Shown: positions 1 to 8,710 of the stretch, piece by piece | How positions within the stretch are numbered: the stretch's first letter is position 1 | Layout of the letters: the number at the start of each line of letters is the position of its first letter | NCBI GenBank assembly: GCA_005239165.1 | Contig: RAPG01000012.1 | Coordinates: forward strand, 100,143-164,142 | Length of the DNA: 64,000 nucleotides | Source: Allopusillimonas ginsengisoli | GTDB taxonomy: Bacteria > Pseudomonadota > Gammaproteobacteria > Burkholderiales > Burkholderiaceae_B | Reading direction: 5' to 3' | Translations under genes and position numbers: made by a program | The notes under the pieces: model-generated | What the model was told of the DNA's origin: nothing | Database searches by the model: none | What the model saw: the letters and a program-made list of their open reading frames with translations, nothing else

Positions 1-1580
1 CTGCCGGTAATCTTGGCTTCAGACGAGATGCCAACTGCCTGAGGGTCGGCGGTCAGCCCGCCGTTGATACTGGCCTTGCCTTCGAAGCGGTTACCGACGA
101 TGGTGGCGGTGACATCGATTGCGTCAGCGCCTGAACGGCCTTGCAGGTTTCCAGAAAGAGTTCTGCTGGCAAAGTCTGCGGTGAAACGGGCTTCGTTTTC
201 GCTGCTGCGGGCGACATAAGCCTGGCCTTGGGGAGCTCGGCCAAATGCCATCCACCGACCCTTGTAGCTGGCGGTTCCGGTAACTGGCACCTGATCGCGG
301 GCCGTAAGGTGGCCATGGGCGAAATAAAGCAGCGTAATGTCGTCGGCGTTGCCCGCCGTGCTGCTAAGCAGGCCTGTTTGCATAAACTGAAACCTGGGTT
401 CAATGCAGCAGACTTCACCGTCTTGAGCAGCGACCTGTGTAAGGTCGAAGACTTCTCCCTTGAACTTGAGTGTTTTAATGTCGCCTGAGAACGGAGTAGT
501 ATGAAGACCCTGGATTACGTTGGTGGCGGGCGCGTGTTCGGAGCCATCTGCCTGCAGCACGCTGGCATACGTGGTGGGTTCACCCTGAACAATATCGCTG
601 GCAGTGGTTTGTCTGGCAGCAAATACCGCAATGGCGCGGCGTTGCTGCCCTTCGAGATGGCCGCCAAGCTCTGCGGCATTTGGGCCAAAAAAACTGCCCG
701 ACACTGAGGCTGTTTCCTGGATACTGCTGTAACTTTCGGGCGTGGCCGTGCCGCTAAAACCGGCCCCCGAAATAGCGGCATTGATGGTATAGCCTTGGCG
801 CCGTTCACCATTATTTCCGTGCAATGTACCGCGCATTTTGCGGTCGGAAAAGTCTACGGTAAAGCTTGCATTGCTGGCATTGAGCAGGTTGCCGTTGTAG
901 CCGTTGTGGGTGTCGTTGTACAGGGTCTCGAGGGCGCGCTCCCAGTAACCGTCGTAACTTGCCGTGCCCGATACCGGCATGGCTTCGGGAATTTCTGACC
1001 CTTTGTAGAAAATATTGACCAGTGTTTTGTCGTACCTGTCGTCACCGGCGATTTCTACAGCACCGACTTTGGTGTAGTTGAACGCCGCTACCTTGAGCAG
1101 GCTGCGATCATGTTCGATAAGTGTGTAATGACCGTCAGTATTGCCGCTTATATACTCGCTGTAGTCGGCCGCGTCGGGACGCGACTTCCATTCGTGGGCG
1201 GCAAGGCTTATGGGCGTGGCCTGTGCTGTATCACTGGGAGATAGTGGGTAAGAATAGTACGCCAGTGTGTCAAAGCTTGGCGTTGTGTCAATGGTGGCTC
1301 GCGACAGATCGACGTGCTGGGCATCAAGGCTGGTGAGCGCTGTAAAGGGCTCTGCTGCAGAAAACCCATACACGTGCTGCTCAGGGGCCGGGCGTATGAG
1401 GTCTTCAATAACCTTATCTATTTCTTTGGGGCGATTTAGCTCCCAGGTGTTGATTTCGGTGGGAGGGGCTACTGGTTGGGTTTCGAAACTGCCACCAGTG
1501 GCGCACGCGGTGCAGAGCACGACTGTCGACGAAATTAGTGAAAGCCTGCAAGCAGATAATTGCATTGTATAAAGGCTCAT
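1..1580 (-). CDS. TbpB-like surface lipoprotein, C-terminus beyond the left edge
   Basis: One uninterrupted minus-strand frame of more than 520 codons runs off the left edge. The N-terminus is a short hydrophobic signal ending in a lipobox-like CTAC, so a lipoprotein is likely, although the cysteine at -3 is unusual. Two lobes can be seen, as in transferrin-binding protein B. The first has a barrel segment ending in GSFFGPNAAELGG near residue 290, the hallmark TbpB barrel motif. The second contains VCCIEPRFQF, matching the CC...F motif of the TbpB C-lobe, and a second barrel beginning GTASYKGRW. Family members sit on the outer membrane, often exported by Slam proteins, and bind host iron proteins or haem carriers; the ligand here cannot be told. 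The start is ambiguous between ATG at 1580 and in-frame ATG at 1565; neither has a strong ribosome site. A Fur box lies 45-60 bases upstream. A TonB receptor or Slam gene would be expected to the left, outside the window. Confidence 0.8.
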   Translation of the reverse strand, partial: MSLYTMQLSACRLSLISSTVVLCTACATGGSFETQPVAPPTEINTWELNRPKEIDKVIEDLIRPAPEQHVYGFSAAEPFTALTSLDAQHVDLSRATIDTTPSFDTLAYYSYPLSPSDTAQATPISLAAHEWKSRPDAADYSEYISGNTDGHYTLIEHDRSLLKVAAFNYTKVGAVEIAGDDRYDKTLVNIFYKGSEIPEAMPVSGTASYDGYWERALETLYNDTHNGYNGNLLNASNASFTVDFSDRKMRGTLHGNNGERRQGYTINAAISGAGFSGTATPESYSSIQETASVSGSFFGPNAAELGGHLEGQQRRAIAVFAARQTTASDIVQGEPTTYASVLQADGSEHAPATNVIQGLHTTPFSGDIKTLKFKGEVFDLTQVAAQDGEVCCIEPRFQFMQTGLLSSTAGNADDITLLYFAHGHLTARDQVPVTGTASYKGRWMAFGRAPQGQAYVARSSENEARFTADFASRTLSGNLQGRSGADAIDVTATIVGNRFEGKASINGGLTADPQAVGISSEAKITG

Positions 1581-1624
1581 TAAGATATTCAGTAAGTGGC
1601 AAGAAATGCAATTTTAATGATATC

Positions 1625-1643
1625 GATAATGATTCTTAATAAC
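1625..1643 (-). promoter_or_regulatory. Fur box upstream of the TbpB-like gene
   Basis: The plus strand reads GATAATGATTCTTAATAAC, matching 14 of 19 positions of the Fur consensus GATAATGATAATCATTATC. On the minus strand the half AATCATTATC is perfect, and a further TTATCGATATCATT overlaps it, suggesting overlapping dimer sites. It lies just upstream of the start of the TbpB-like lipoprotein. Iron repression is inferred. Confidence 0.7.
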
Positions 1644-1647
1644 TATC

Positions 1648-1936
1648 GTCAATTCCGTTTGCAGGTTTCTGAAGCCACGCGGGCATCGTGGCCTTTAATG
1701 CGTTACGGCTGCGGCCTGTGTGAGTTCAGACAGTGAACGGGCCAAAGATATAGATGTGTGTGTCCACGGCTTTAGCCTAGAGGGCACGGAGGCACTCAGT
1801 GCGCCGCCGCCTCTGCTGCACGGATATGCTCGTGTCTTTTTACACACATCAAGGGCATGCATGTGGCGCAGGCGTGCGCACACCAGGGGCAGGGCGCGCA
1901 TGAGGAGACGGCGTGCCCCCGACAGGCAGATGCAGG
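1648..1936. other. Spacer without a supported gene
   Basis: About 290 bases lie between the upstream region of the lipoprotein gene and the stop codon of thiG. Both strands have only short frames of about 70 codons without a ribosome site or recognisable protein. No clear terminator hairpin for thiG was found. Confidence 0.5.
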
Positions 1937-2731
1937 TTACTGGAGTATGAAGGGCCGTCCTGTGACCGGTGTGGTGGCCACGGCCAGATCTTGTTCTGCC
2001 ATGATGCCGGCTTCCCAGCCTTTGCGGCCCGCTTCGATAGCCAGCTTGAAAGCCTCAGCCATGAGTACCGGGTTATGAGAGCGCGATACAGCGGAGTTCA
2101 ACAGCACAGCATCAAAGCCCAGCTCCATGGCCTGGGCTGCATCCATGGGCGACCCGATGCCGGCATCGATCACTAGCGGTACATCGGGCAGGCGGTTGCG
2201 CAAGGTTTGCAGCGCAAATGGATTGATAAGCCCCTGGCCTGATCCGATGGGGGCGCCCCAGGGCATCAGGATGCGACAACCCACATCGAGCAGGCGCTGG
2301 CAAGTGACCAGGTCATCGGTACAGTAGGGGAACACCTCAAACCCTTCTTTGATGAGTTCTTCGGCGGCACGCACTAGCTCGAACGGATCTGGTTGCAGGG
2401 TGTACTCATCACCAATAACCTCAAGCTTGAGCCACGTCGTGTCGAACAGTTCGCGGGCCATGTGAGCAAGCGCAATGGCTTCGCTGGCGGTATGACAGCC
2501 GGCAGTGTTGGGCAGCAGATGAGCACCGCTTTGTTTGATCAGCCCGTAGAAAGACTGACTACCTTTCTGCACCGAAGCACCCTGTTGCGCCATCTGGCGT
2601 TTCAGCGATACGGTGACCACCTGGGACCCCGAAGCCTTGATGGCCTGCTCCAGAACCAATGGGGAAGGGTAGCCTGCAGTACCCAGGAAAAAACGGCTTT
2701 CCAGCTCGATGCCGGCAATAGACCACGGCAT
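1937..2731 (-). CDS. thiG: Thiazole synthase ThiG
   Basis: ThiG condenses 1-deoxyxylulose 5-phosphate, dehydroglycine and the thiocarboxylate of ThiS to make the thiazole phosphate of thiamine, in the cytoplasm. The 264-residue TIM-barrel protein has the usual length. Visible family motifs are the N-terminal FFLGTAGYPS, the Schiff-base lysine region WLKLEVIGD, the loop LMPWGAPIGSGQGL and the phosphate-binding VIDAGIGSPMDAAQAMELG. It starts 5 bases after the thiS stop, so thiO-thiS-thiG form one minus-strand operon. Substrate could come from dxs at 15.6 kb. No thiE or thiD follows it here. Confidence 0.95.
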   Translation of the reverse strand: MPWSIAGIELESRFFLGTAGYPSPLVLEQAIKASGSQVVTVSLKRQMAQQGASVQKGSQSFYGLIKQSGAHLLPNTAGCHTASEAIALAHMARELFDTTWLKLEVIGDEYTLQPDPFELVRAAEELIKEGFEVFPYCTDDLVTCQRLLDVGCRILMPWGAPIGSGQGLINPFALQTLRNRLPDVPLVIDAGIGSPMDAAQAMELGFDAVLLNSAVSRSHNPVLMAEAFKLAIEAGRKGWEAGIMAEQDLAVATTPVTGRPFILQ

Positions 2732-2736
2732 GATGG

Positions 2737-2958
2737 TTAGCCTCCGGTGATAGGTTCAAACGTTGTGATGGCGTCCTGGTCGCTCAGAACATAGTCTGCG
2801 CGGGCCTGTCGTGCGATATGCCTTCCGTTTACGGCGGTGGCTATTGGCGCGTCGGCATTGTCGACGTCTGGTACCAGAGCGCGCAAGGCGTCGGCCAGGC
2901 AAATGCCCCCGGCTACCGTGTGCGCTTGGCCATTGAGAGTGATGTTGATGGTGCTCAC
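2737..2958 (-). CDS. thiS: Sulfur carrier protein ThiS
   Basis: A 73-residue ubiquitin-like sulfur carrier that is adenylated and thiocarboxylated at its C-terminal glycine and donates sulfur to ThiG. The sequence ends in the required Gly-Gly (EPITGG), and the N-terminus MSTINITLNGQ is typical. The start codon is GTG at 2958, only a few bases after the thiO stop. It lies between thiO and thiG, whose products act in the same reaction. Confidence 0.93.
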   Translation of the reverse strand: MSTINITLNGQAHTVAGGICLADALRALVPDVDNADAPIATAVNGRHIARQARADYVLSDQDAITTFEPITGG

Positions 2959-2961
2959 TGA

Positions 2962-4032
2962 TTATGCTCGAAGTGTTGACTGCTGTTCAGAAAAATGTGC
3001 CAGCGCATCATCGACCACAGCAGGAGCGATGAGCCAGCCGTGCCGGAATAGGCCATTGATACGCGTGAGACCGGTTTCGTGTTCGATGCGGGGCAGGTTG
3101 TCAACCAAGGCTGGCCGCAAATTTGTTTCAGTATGGACCAGGCGAGCCTCTGCCAGGGCAGGAAGCATGCTATGTGCCGCTGCGAGTAATTCTACCGTGC
3201 TGCGCAGCGATACAGGGGAGCGATCCTCGCTTTCTATTTCGGTCGCGCCCACCACAATCATATCGCCCTTTCTTGGGACTACGTACACGCTGTGGCGGGG
3301 GTGCATCAGCCTTACTGGTCTGTTTAGCTGCACGCCCGGAGCATGAAGCCAGAAAATTTCGCCGCGCACGCCACGGACATTCTGGCATGCCACGGCATTA
3401 TCGGGCTGATAACCTGAAGCAGGCCTGGCCCCCGTGCCGCGCACATCAAATACATGATCAAACTGCCAGGTTTGCTTACCTGTGCCAAGCAGGCCCGGCG
3501 AAATGTCGGTAATGGTGGTGTCCCAGTGCCAGTCGGCGCTGGCGGCGGCCAGGTAAAGGCCTTCCATGGCTTCAATGGTATTTAAATGGCCTTCGTTGGG
3601 CAATAGCCAGGCCAGAGAGGGGCCATGGATGTCTGGTTCGAGCTCGGCCAGCCTTGCGGCGGTCAGTACTTGTGGTTTGTGCGCTTCGGGCGCCTTGCTG
3701 TTAAGCAGGCTGATGGTGCGTTGTGCTGCGCCACTGTCGTGCCGGTGGGCCAGCATCAGACTGCCTTCGTTTGATAGTGACACATGGATAGGCAGGCTGG
3801 GTATGATTTGCGACCAGCGCTCTATGGAGCGCAAGCCGTACTGAAAAACGTTGAGATCGGCGCATTCGAGTTCGGCCGTCGGGCTAAGCATTCCTGCGGC
3901 GGTCCAGCCCGCAGCACCGCGTCCGACAGCGCTGTCGGCCGGGTCAAATACACTGACCTGATGCCCTTGTTGGGTAAGAGAAAGCGTGAGTAGCCGGCCC
4001 AGCAGACCTGCTCCAGCGATGCCGATTTTCAT
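2962..4032 (-). CDS. thiO: Glycine oxidase ThiO, FAD-dependent
   Basis: ThiO oxidises glycine to dehydroglycine, the third substrate of ThiG. The protein begins MKIGIAGAGLLGRLLTL, a dinucleotide-binding GxGxxG motif, and ends with a C-terminal FAD contact region (RHGWLIAPAVVDDAL). At 356 residues it fits the DadA/ThiO family. The ATG at 4032 is chosen because the FAD fold begins there; an in-frame extension of 18 codons upstream looks non-coding. It is first in the thiO-thiS-thiG operon. The leader upstream shows no TPP-riboswitch consensus that I could find, so control of this operon is unclear. Confidence 0.9.
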   Translation of the reverse strand: MKIGIAGAGLLGRLLTLSLTQQGHQVSVFDPADSAVGRGAAGWTAAGMLSPTAELECADLNVFQYGLRSIERWSQIIPSLPIHVSLSNEGSLMLAHRHDSGAAQRTISLLNSKAPEAHKPQVLTAARLAELEPDIHGPSLAWLLPNEGHLNTIEAMEGLYLAAASADWHWDTTITDISPGLLGTGKQTWQFDHVFDVRGTGARPASGYQPDNAVACQNVRGVRGEIFWLHAPGVQLNRPVRLMHPRHSVYVVPRKGDMIVVGATEIESEDRSPVSLRSTVELLAAAHSMLPALAEARLVHTETNLRPALVDNLPRIEHETGLTRINGLFRHGWLIAPAVVDDALAHFSEQQSTLRA

Positions 4033-4209
4033 TGGTGTGTTACCTGATGTGATTGGAGACGACGGATGATGTGCGTTGCAACGCACCCACCCGAAGCTGG
4101 CAAGTATGCCTGCAGAATTTATTCTTGAGGTACGAATTAGTCAAATAGACACCAATCTTAGGGCGAAGGCCCTGCGTCCAGGTTGAATAAAAACTGCATG
4201 CGGGGTTAG

Positions 4210-4351
4210 TCAGGCGGAACAGGAGCCAGCATGTCAGGCGGAGCAGAAGCCAGCATGCCAGGCTGTTCAGGCGGAGCAGAAGCCAGCATGCCAGGCTATT
4301 CAGACGGAGCAGGTGCCAGCATGCCAGGCTATTCAGGCAGAGCAGGAGCCA
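4210..4351. repeat. 33-bp tandem repeat spanning the 3' end of the LOG gene
   Basis: Three full 33-bp units lie at 4234-4266, 4267-4299 and 4300-4332, with a 24-bp unit at 4210-4233 and a partial unit from 4333 inside the gene. The unit begins TCAGGCGGAGCAGAAGCC and ends CAGGCTAT. Because 33 is a multiple of three, each copy encodes the same 11 residues in the LOG frame (PGMLAxAPPE plus one codon). The LOG stop TAG at 4329-4331 lies inside the last unit. Confidence 0.9.
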
Positions 4352-5009
4352 CTTCACGATGCTGTGCAAATTCAGTGCAATGAGCTTCAATTTTTTGCAT
4401 GGCGAGGTCAATATCATCGGTGATGGTCAGCAGATCAAGATCGTCTGGGCCGATGAGCTTGAGGCTGAGCAATTCTTCGCGTATCCACTGAATAAGGCCG
4501 GCCCAGAACTCGGTGCCGATCAAAATAATGGGTGCAGGTGGAACCTTGCGGGTTTGCACCAGCGTCATGACTTCGAACAACTCGTCCAGGGTGCCGAAGC
4601 CGCCGGGCAAGGCAACGTAGGCGGCACTGTGCATGAAGAAAGTGGCCTTGCGTGAATAAAAATAATCAAAATGGAGGCTGTGTGTTTGAAAACGGTTGTT
4701 GTCGGTTTCGCGCGGCAGTTTTATATTGAGCCCCACGCTATTGCCGCCTGCCTCGTAAGCGCCCTTGTTGACGGCCTCCATGATGCCGGGGCCACCCCCG
4801 GCAATAACAGTAAGGCCAATGCCGGCCAGACGATGGCCTATTTTTTCGCTGAGTGCATAATAGGGGGACTCTGGAGGTAGCCGCGCGCTGCCAAATACAC
4901 TGACGGCCCAGCCAATTTCTTTGAGCGTGGCCGCAGCCTGCGTCATCTCTGACATAATCCCCGGGATCTGCTGCGATGCCGGCGTTTGGAATATTTTACT
5001 TATTGTCAT
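4329..5009 (-). CDS. LOG-family protein, probable nucleoside 5'-monophosphate phosphoribohydrolase
   Basis: The LOG family (TIGR00730) hydrolyses nucleoside monophosphates, in some cases cytokinin ribotides, releasing the free base. The 226-residue protein has both signature motifs, GGGPGIMEAVNKGA and PGGFGTLDE, the second carrying catalytic and phosphate-binding residues. The N-terminal extension before VSVFGSAR resembles the longer proteobacterial subgroup. The start is uncertain: ATG at 5009 overlaps the polA start codon by two bases on the opposite strand, while ATG at 4955 leaves a 52-base gap. The C-terminus APALPE is the beginning of an 11-residue repeat that continues in frame past the TAG. 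The tail was probably longer and was shortened by CAG-to-TAG changes. Confidence 0.85.
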   Translation of the reverse strand: MTISKIFQTPASQQIPGIMSEMTQAAATLKEIGWAVSVFGSARLPPESPYYALSEKIGHRLAGIGLTVIAGGGPGIMEAVNKGAYEAGGNSVGLNIKLPRETDNNRFQTHSLHFDYFYSRKATFFMHSAAYVALPGGFGTLDELFEVMTLVQTRKVPPAPIILIGTEFWAGLIQWIREELLSLKLIGPDDLDLLTITDDIDLAMQKIEAHCTEFAQHREVAPALPE

Positions 5010-7728
5010 GAAAAAAACCTTGTTACTTGTTGATGGTTCCAGTTACCTGTATAGGGCATACCACGCCATGCCAGACTTGCGCAATGCGAAAGGCGAGCCC
5101 ACTGGCGCCCTCTATGGTGTCATCTCTATGTTACGGAGACTGGTTCAGGATTACAAGGCAGACTACGCCGCCTGCATTTTCGATGCAAAAGGCAAAACAT
5201 TTCGCGACGATATCTACCCACAGTACAAAGCAAACCGGCCATCCATGCCTGAAGAACTGGCGGCGCAGATCGAGCCCATACACAAGGCTGTCGTGGCCAT
5301 GGGCTGGCCTGTTCTGGCTGTGCCCGGTGTCGAGGCTGATGACATCATAGGCACGCTGGCGCGCCGCGCTGCCGCTGAGGGCGTGCATACCATTATTTCC
5401 ACGGGTGACAAAGATATCGCCCAACTGGTCAACGAGCATGTCGAGCTGGTCAACACCATGAGCGGCGAGCGGCAGGATATCGACGGCGTAAAACTCAAGT
5501 TTGGGGTGTCGCCTTCGCAGATCGTAGACTATCTCATGCTGGTCGGTGATACCGTCGACAATGTGCCCGGGGTGGACAAAGTGGGGCCCAAAACGGCTGC
5601 CAAATGGCTGGGACAGTTTGGCGACATCAATGCTCTGGTCGAGCAGGCCGACACCATCAAGGGTGTGGCAGGTCAGAATTTGCGTGCGGCCATTCCCAAC
5701 TTTCCCATGACACGCGATTTGATCACCATTAAAACTGATTGTGACATTCCCGGCCTGGCCGATGGGCTTTCGGCTCTGGTGCCCACCGAGGTAGACCGAC
5801 AACAGTTGATCCAGCTGTTTGAAGAATATGGTTTTCGCACGTGGCTGCGCGAACTTTCCGGCGATCCCGAACGGGTGCCCGAGCAAGATGCCCGCGTACC
5901 GGTAAAGACGCCTGAGGCACCTGCGCAATTGCGCTATGAAACAGTGCTTGATGCGCAGGCGCTTGAGCGCTGGGTAGAGCGTATAGGTGAAGGCAGGCTG
6001 GTGGCGCTCGATACCGAAACCACGTCCCTGGATCCCATGTGCGCAAGCCTTGTCGGCTTGTCGTTGTCGGTCGAACCGGGCGAAGCCTGCTACATACCCG
6101 TGGCTCATCGCGGCCCAGATCAGGTCACTCAGCTATCCAAGCAGATGGTGCTTGAACGTCTGCGGGCCTGGCTTGAAGACGAAAACGCCCCCAAGTTGCT
6201 GCACAATGCCAAGTACGATGCGCATGTGTTTCTCAATGAAAATATAAAGTTGGCAGGCATAGTAGAAGACACCATGCTGCAGGCTTATGTGCTCGAATCG
6301 CACAGGCGCGTCAATATGCAGGAACTTGCAGAGCGGTGGCTAGGGCGTACCGGAACGCCCTATGAGGCATTGTGCGGCAAGGGTGCCAAGCAAATTTGTT
6401 TTGATGAGGTAGAGGTCGAAAAGGCGTCGTTTTATGCATGCGAAGATGCTGACTTCACGATGCAGCTTCATCATGTCTTGCGCCCCCAGGTAGCGGCCGA
6501 ACCAGGGCTTGAGTCTATTTACCTGCTCGAAATCAAAGCGTCGGCCGTGCTCACCACCATCGAGCATAACGGTGTGCGTATCGACGCTGGCCTGCTGGCC
6601 GCGCAAAGCCAAGAGATTGGCAAGCAATTGCACGAGCTTGAGCAAAAAGCCTATGAGCTGGCAGGCCAGCCGTTTAACTTGAATTCGCCCAAGCAGCTTG
6701 GCGAGATTCTGTTCCAGCGCATGGAGCTGCCGGTTGTGCGCAAAACGGCAAGTGGCGCCCCCTCGACCGATGAAGATGTGCTCAGCAAGCTGGCACGTGA
6801 CTACCCTTTGCCTGCATTGCTGCTTGAATACCGTGGGTTGGCCAAGCTTAAGTCCACCTACACCGACAAACTTCCGAAAATGATTAACCCGACGACGGGC
6901 AGAGTGCATACTCGATATGCTCAGGCGGCAGTCATTACCGGCCGGCTTGCGTCGTCAGACCCCAATCTGCAAAATATTCCCGTACGCACGCCCGAAGGTC
7001 GGCGTGTGCGCGCGGCTTTTGTGGCACGTCCCGGTGGGAGCATTGTGTCGGCTGACTATTCGCAGATTGAACTGCGTGTCATGGCACATGTTTCGGGCGA
7101 CAAAAACCTCAGGCAGGCATTTGAACGCGGTGACGATATTCACCGCGCTACAGCATCCGAAGTATTCGGCGTTGCACAGCCAGAGGTCTCGTCGGAGCAG
7201 CGGCGCGCCGCCAAAGCCATTAACTTCGGCCTTATCTATGGCATGGGCGAGTTTGGGCTGGCAGCCAATCTGGGTATCACCCGTGACGCGGCCAGGGCAT
7301 ATATTGACCGGTATTTTGCACGCTATCCTGGGGTTGCGTCTTACATGGAGCAGACCAAAGCTAAGGCACACGATCAGGGGTATGTCGAAACCGTGTTCGG
7401 CCGGCGGCTGTGGCTGCCCGAAATGCGTGGTGCCAAGGGGCCGCGACAAAAAGCAGCAGAGCGCGCCGCCATCAATGCCCCCATGCAAGGCACGGCGGCT
7501 GATCTCATCAAAATGGCCATGGTCGCCGTGCAAGACTGGATAGCCGCCCAAAACCTCAAGGCCCTGCTTATTATGCAGGTGCATGACGAATTGGTGCTCG
7601 ATGTCCCGGCTGACGAGGTTGATACCGTCACCGCGCAATTGCCCGGCCTTATGTGCAATGTTGCCGAGCTCGCGGTGCCGCTGGTTGCCGAGGTGGGTGT
7701 TGGGCCCGACTGGGAACAGGCGCACTAA
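5008..7728 (+). CDS. polA: DNA polymerase I
   Basis: Repair and Okazaki-fragment processing polymerase, 906 residues, full length. Residues 1-290 are the 5'-3' exonuclease (start KKTLLLVDGSSYLYRAYH). The 3'-5' exonuclease domain appears intact, with VALDTETTSLDP near residue 333. The polymerase domain has motif A (SADYSQIELRVMAHVSGD, about 680), motif B (RRAAKAINFGLIYGMG, about 736) and motif C (MQVHDELVLD, about 855). The ATG at 5008 is chosen because the conserved N-terminus begins there; the frame stays open 87 bases further but is antisense to the LOG gene. The start overlaps the divergent LOG start, so promoters must lie inside one or both genes, or the LOG start is further in. Confidence 0.97.
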   Translation: MKKTLLLVDGSSYLYRAYHAMPDLRNAKGEPTGALYGVISMLRRLVQDYKADYAACIFDAKGKTFRDDIYPQYKANRPSMPEELAAQIEPIHKAVVAMGWPVLAVPGVEADDIIGTLARRAAAEGVHTIISTGDKDIAQLVNEHVELVNTMSGERQDIDGVKLKFGVSPSQIVDYLMLVGDTVDNVPGVDKVGPKTAAKWLGQFGDINALVEQADTIKGVAGQNLRAAIPNFPMTRDLITIKTDCDIPGLADGLSALVPTEVDRQQLIQLFEEYGFRTWLRELSGDPERVPEQDARVPVKTPEAPAQLRYETVLDAQALERWVERIGEGRLVALDTETTSLDPMCASLVGLSLSVEPGEACYIPVAHRGPDQVTQLSKQMVLERLRAWLEDENAPKLLHNAKYDAHVFLNENIKLAGIVEDTMLQAYVLESHRRVNMQELAERWLGRTGTPYEALCGKGAKQICFDEVEVEKASFYACEDADFTMQLHHVLRPQVAAEPGLESIYLLEIKASAVLTTIEHNGVRIDAGLLAAQSQEIGKQLHELEQKAYELAGQPFNLNSPKQLGEILFQRMELPVVRKTASGAPSTDEDVLSKLARDYPLPALLLEYRGLAKLKSTYTDKLPKMINPTTGRVHTRYAQAAVITGRLASSDPNLQNIPVRTPEGRRVRAAFVARPGGSIVSADYSQIELRVMAHVSGDKNLRQAFERGDDIHRATASEVFGVAQPEVSSEQRRAAKAINFGLIYGMGEFGLAANLGITRDAARAYIDRYFARYPGVASYMEQTKAKAHDQGYVETVFGRRLWLPEMRGAKGPRQKAAERAAINAPMQGTAADLIKMAMVAVQDWIAAQNLKALLIMQVHDELVLDVPADEVDTVTAQLPGLMCNVAELAVPLVAEVGVGPDWEQAH

Positions 7729-7766
7729 GCGGAGCCGGCCATGTGTCTATTTTTACTGGAACTGAA

Positions 7767-8558
7767 ATGACCTCTACTTCGATTACCGGTGGTGCCGACA
7801 CCACTGTGCAAACCAATGCCGACGGTTTGCGCCATGGCATGGTCGACATAGCCTGCGACAATGGCCCCATCCAGGGGTATTACGCCGTACCTGAAGGACA
7901 AACCAACCCGCCGCTGGTGCTCGTCATACAAGAGATCTTCGGTGTGCATGAGCACATCCAGGATATTTGCCGTCGTCTGGCCCATGAGGGGTATATGGCA
8001 GTGGCGCCCGAACTGTATCAACGCCAGGGCGATGCCAGCAAGTATGCCAATATTCAGGCACTTATTCGTGAAGTCGTGGCCAAAGTTCCTGATGAGCAGG
8101 TGCTTGCTGACCTGGATTCTACTGTCCGGTGGGCTGAAAGCCATGGTGCCGACGTGGACCGGCTGGTAGCAACGGGTTTTTGTTGGGGCGGCCGTCTGGT
8201 CTGGCTGTATGCAGCGCATAACCCCACCTGCAATGCGGCCGTGGCCTGGTATGGCCGGCTTGGCCGGGGCCACGGTCCTTTACAGGTACGTCACCCCATT
8301 GATGTAGCGACGACGCTGCATGCCCCGGTACTGGGTTTATATGGTGGTAAAGATGACGGCATTCCGCTTGATGAGGTGAAGAACATGGAGCTGGCACTTG
8401 AGCAGGGCGGGCCCGCTTCACAGATGTCGCAGATAGTGGTCTACCCCGAAGCCAGCCATGCCTTTTTTGCAGATTACCGGCCAAGTTATCGGGCTGACGA
8501 TGCACATGATGCCTGGGCAAAAATGCTGGCCTGGTTTGAACGATATATGGTTGAGTAA
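7767..8558 (+). CDS. Dienelactone hydrolase family protein
   Basis: An alpha/beta-hydrolase of 263 residues. The Cys-Asp-His triad of dienelactone hydrolases is visible: nucleophile in GFCWGGRLVW (Cys near 139), Asp in GGKDDGIP (near 194) and His in EASHAFFADYR (near 231). The core begins GPIQGYYAVPEGQTNPPLVL, typical of carboxymethylenebutenolidase-like proteins. No chlorocatechol or aromatic-degradation genes lie beside it, so the natural substrate is unknown and the name gives only the family. It begins 38 bases after polA and may share its transcript. The chosen ATG follows a weak GGA; an upstream in-frame extension overlaps polA and is not plausible protein. Confidence 0.85.
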   Translation: MTSTSITGGADTTVQTNADGLRHGMVDIACDNGPIQGYYAVPEGQTNPPLVLVIQEIFGVHEHIQDICRRLAHEGYMAVAPELYQRQGDASKYANIQALIREVVAKVPDEQVLADLDSTVRWAESHGADVDRLVATGFCWGGRLVWLYAAHNPTCNAAVAWYGRLGRGHGPLQVRHPIDVATTLHAPVLGLYGGKDDGIPLDEVKNMELALEQGGPASQMSQIVVYPEASHAFFADYRPSYRADDAHDAWAKMLAWFERYMVE

Positions 8559-8710
8559 CACTTAAGCCCAGACCCGGGTTTACCTGGCGCAGAGCCTGGC
8601 ATGTCGGCTGCCTGTTTAATTGGCTGGCCATTGCAACATGGCAAATAGCTGCGGCGTTCTAGGCTTTTGCGTGCAGCGCCGCCATACGCTATGGGGCGTG
8701 GCGCGCAAAC

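Noticed and set aside
4033..4209. TPP riboswitch before thiO
   Set aside because: No CTGAGA or ACCTGATC-type core was found on the minus strand.
4040..4417. Leucine-rich repetitive 125-codon frame over the 33-bp repeat
   Set aside because: It arises from reading the tandem repeat in another frame and has no ribosome site.
5131..6108. 325-codon minus-strand frame opposite polA
   Set aside because: Antisense shadow of the polA coding pattern.
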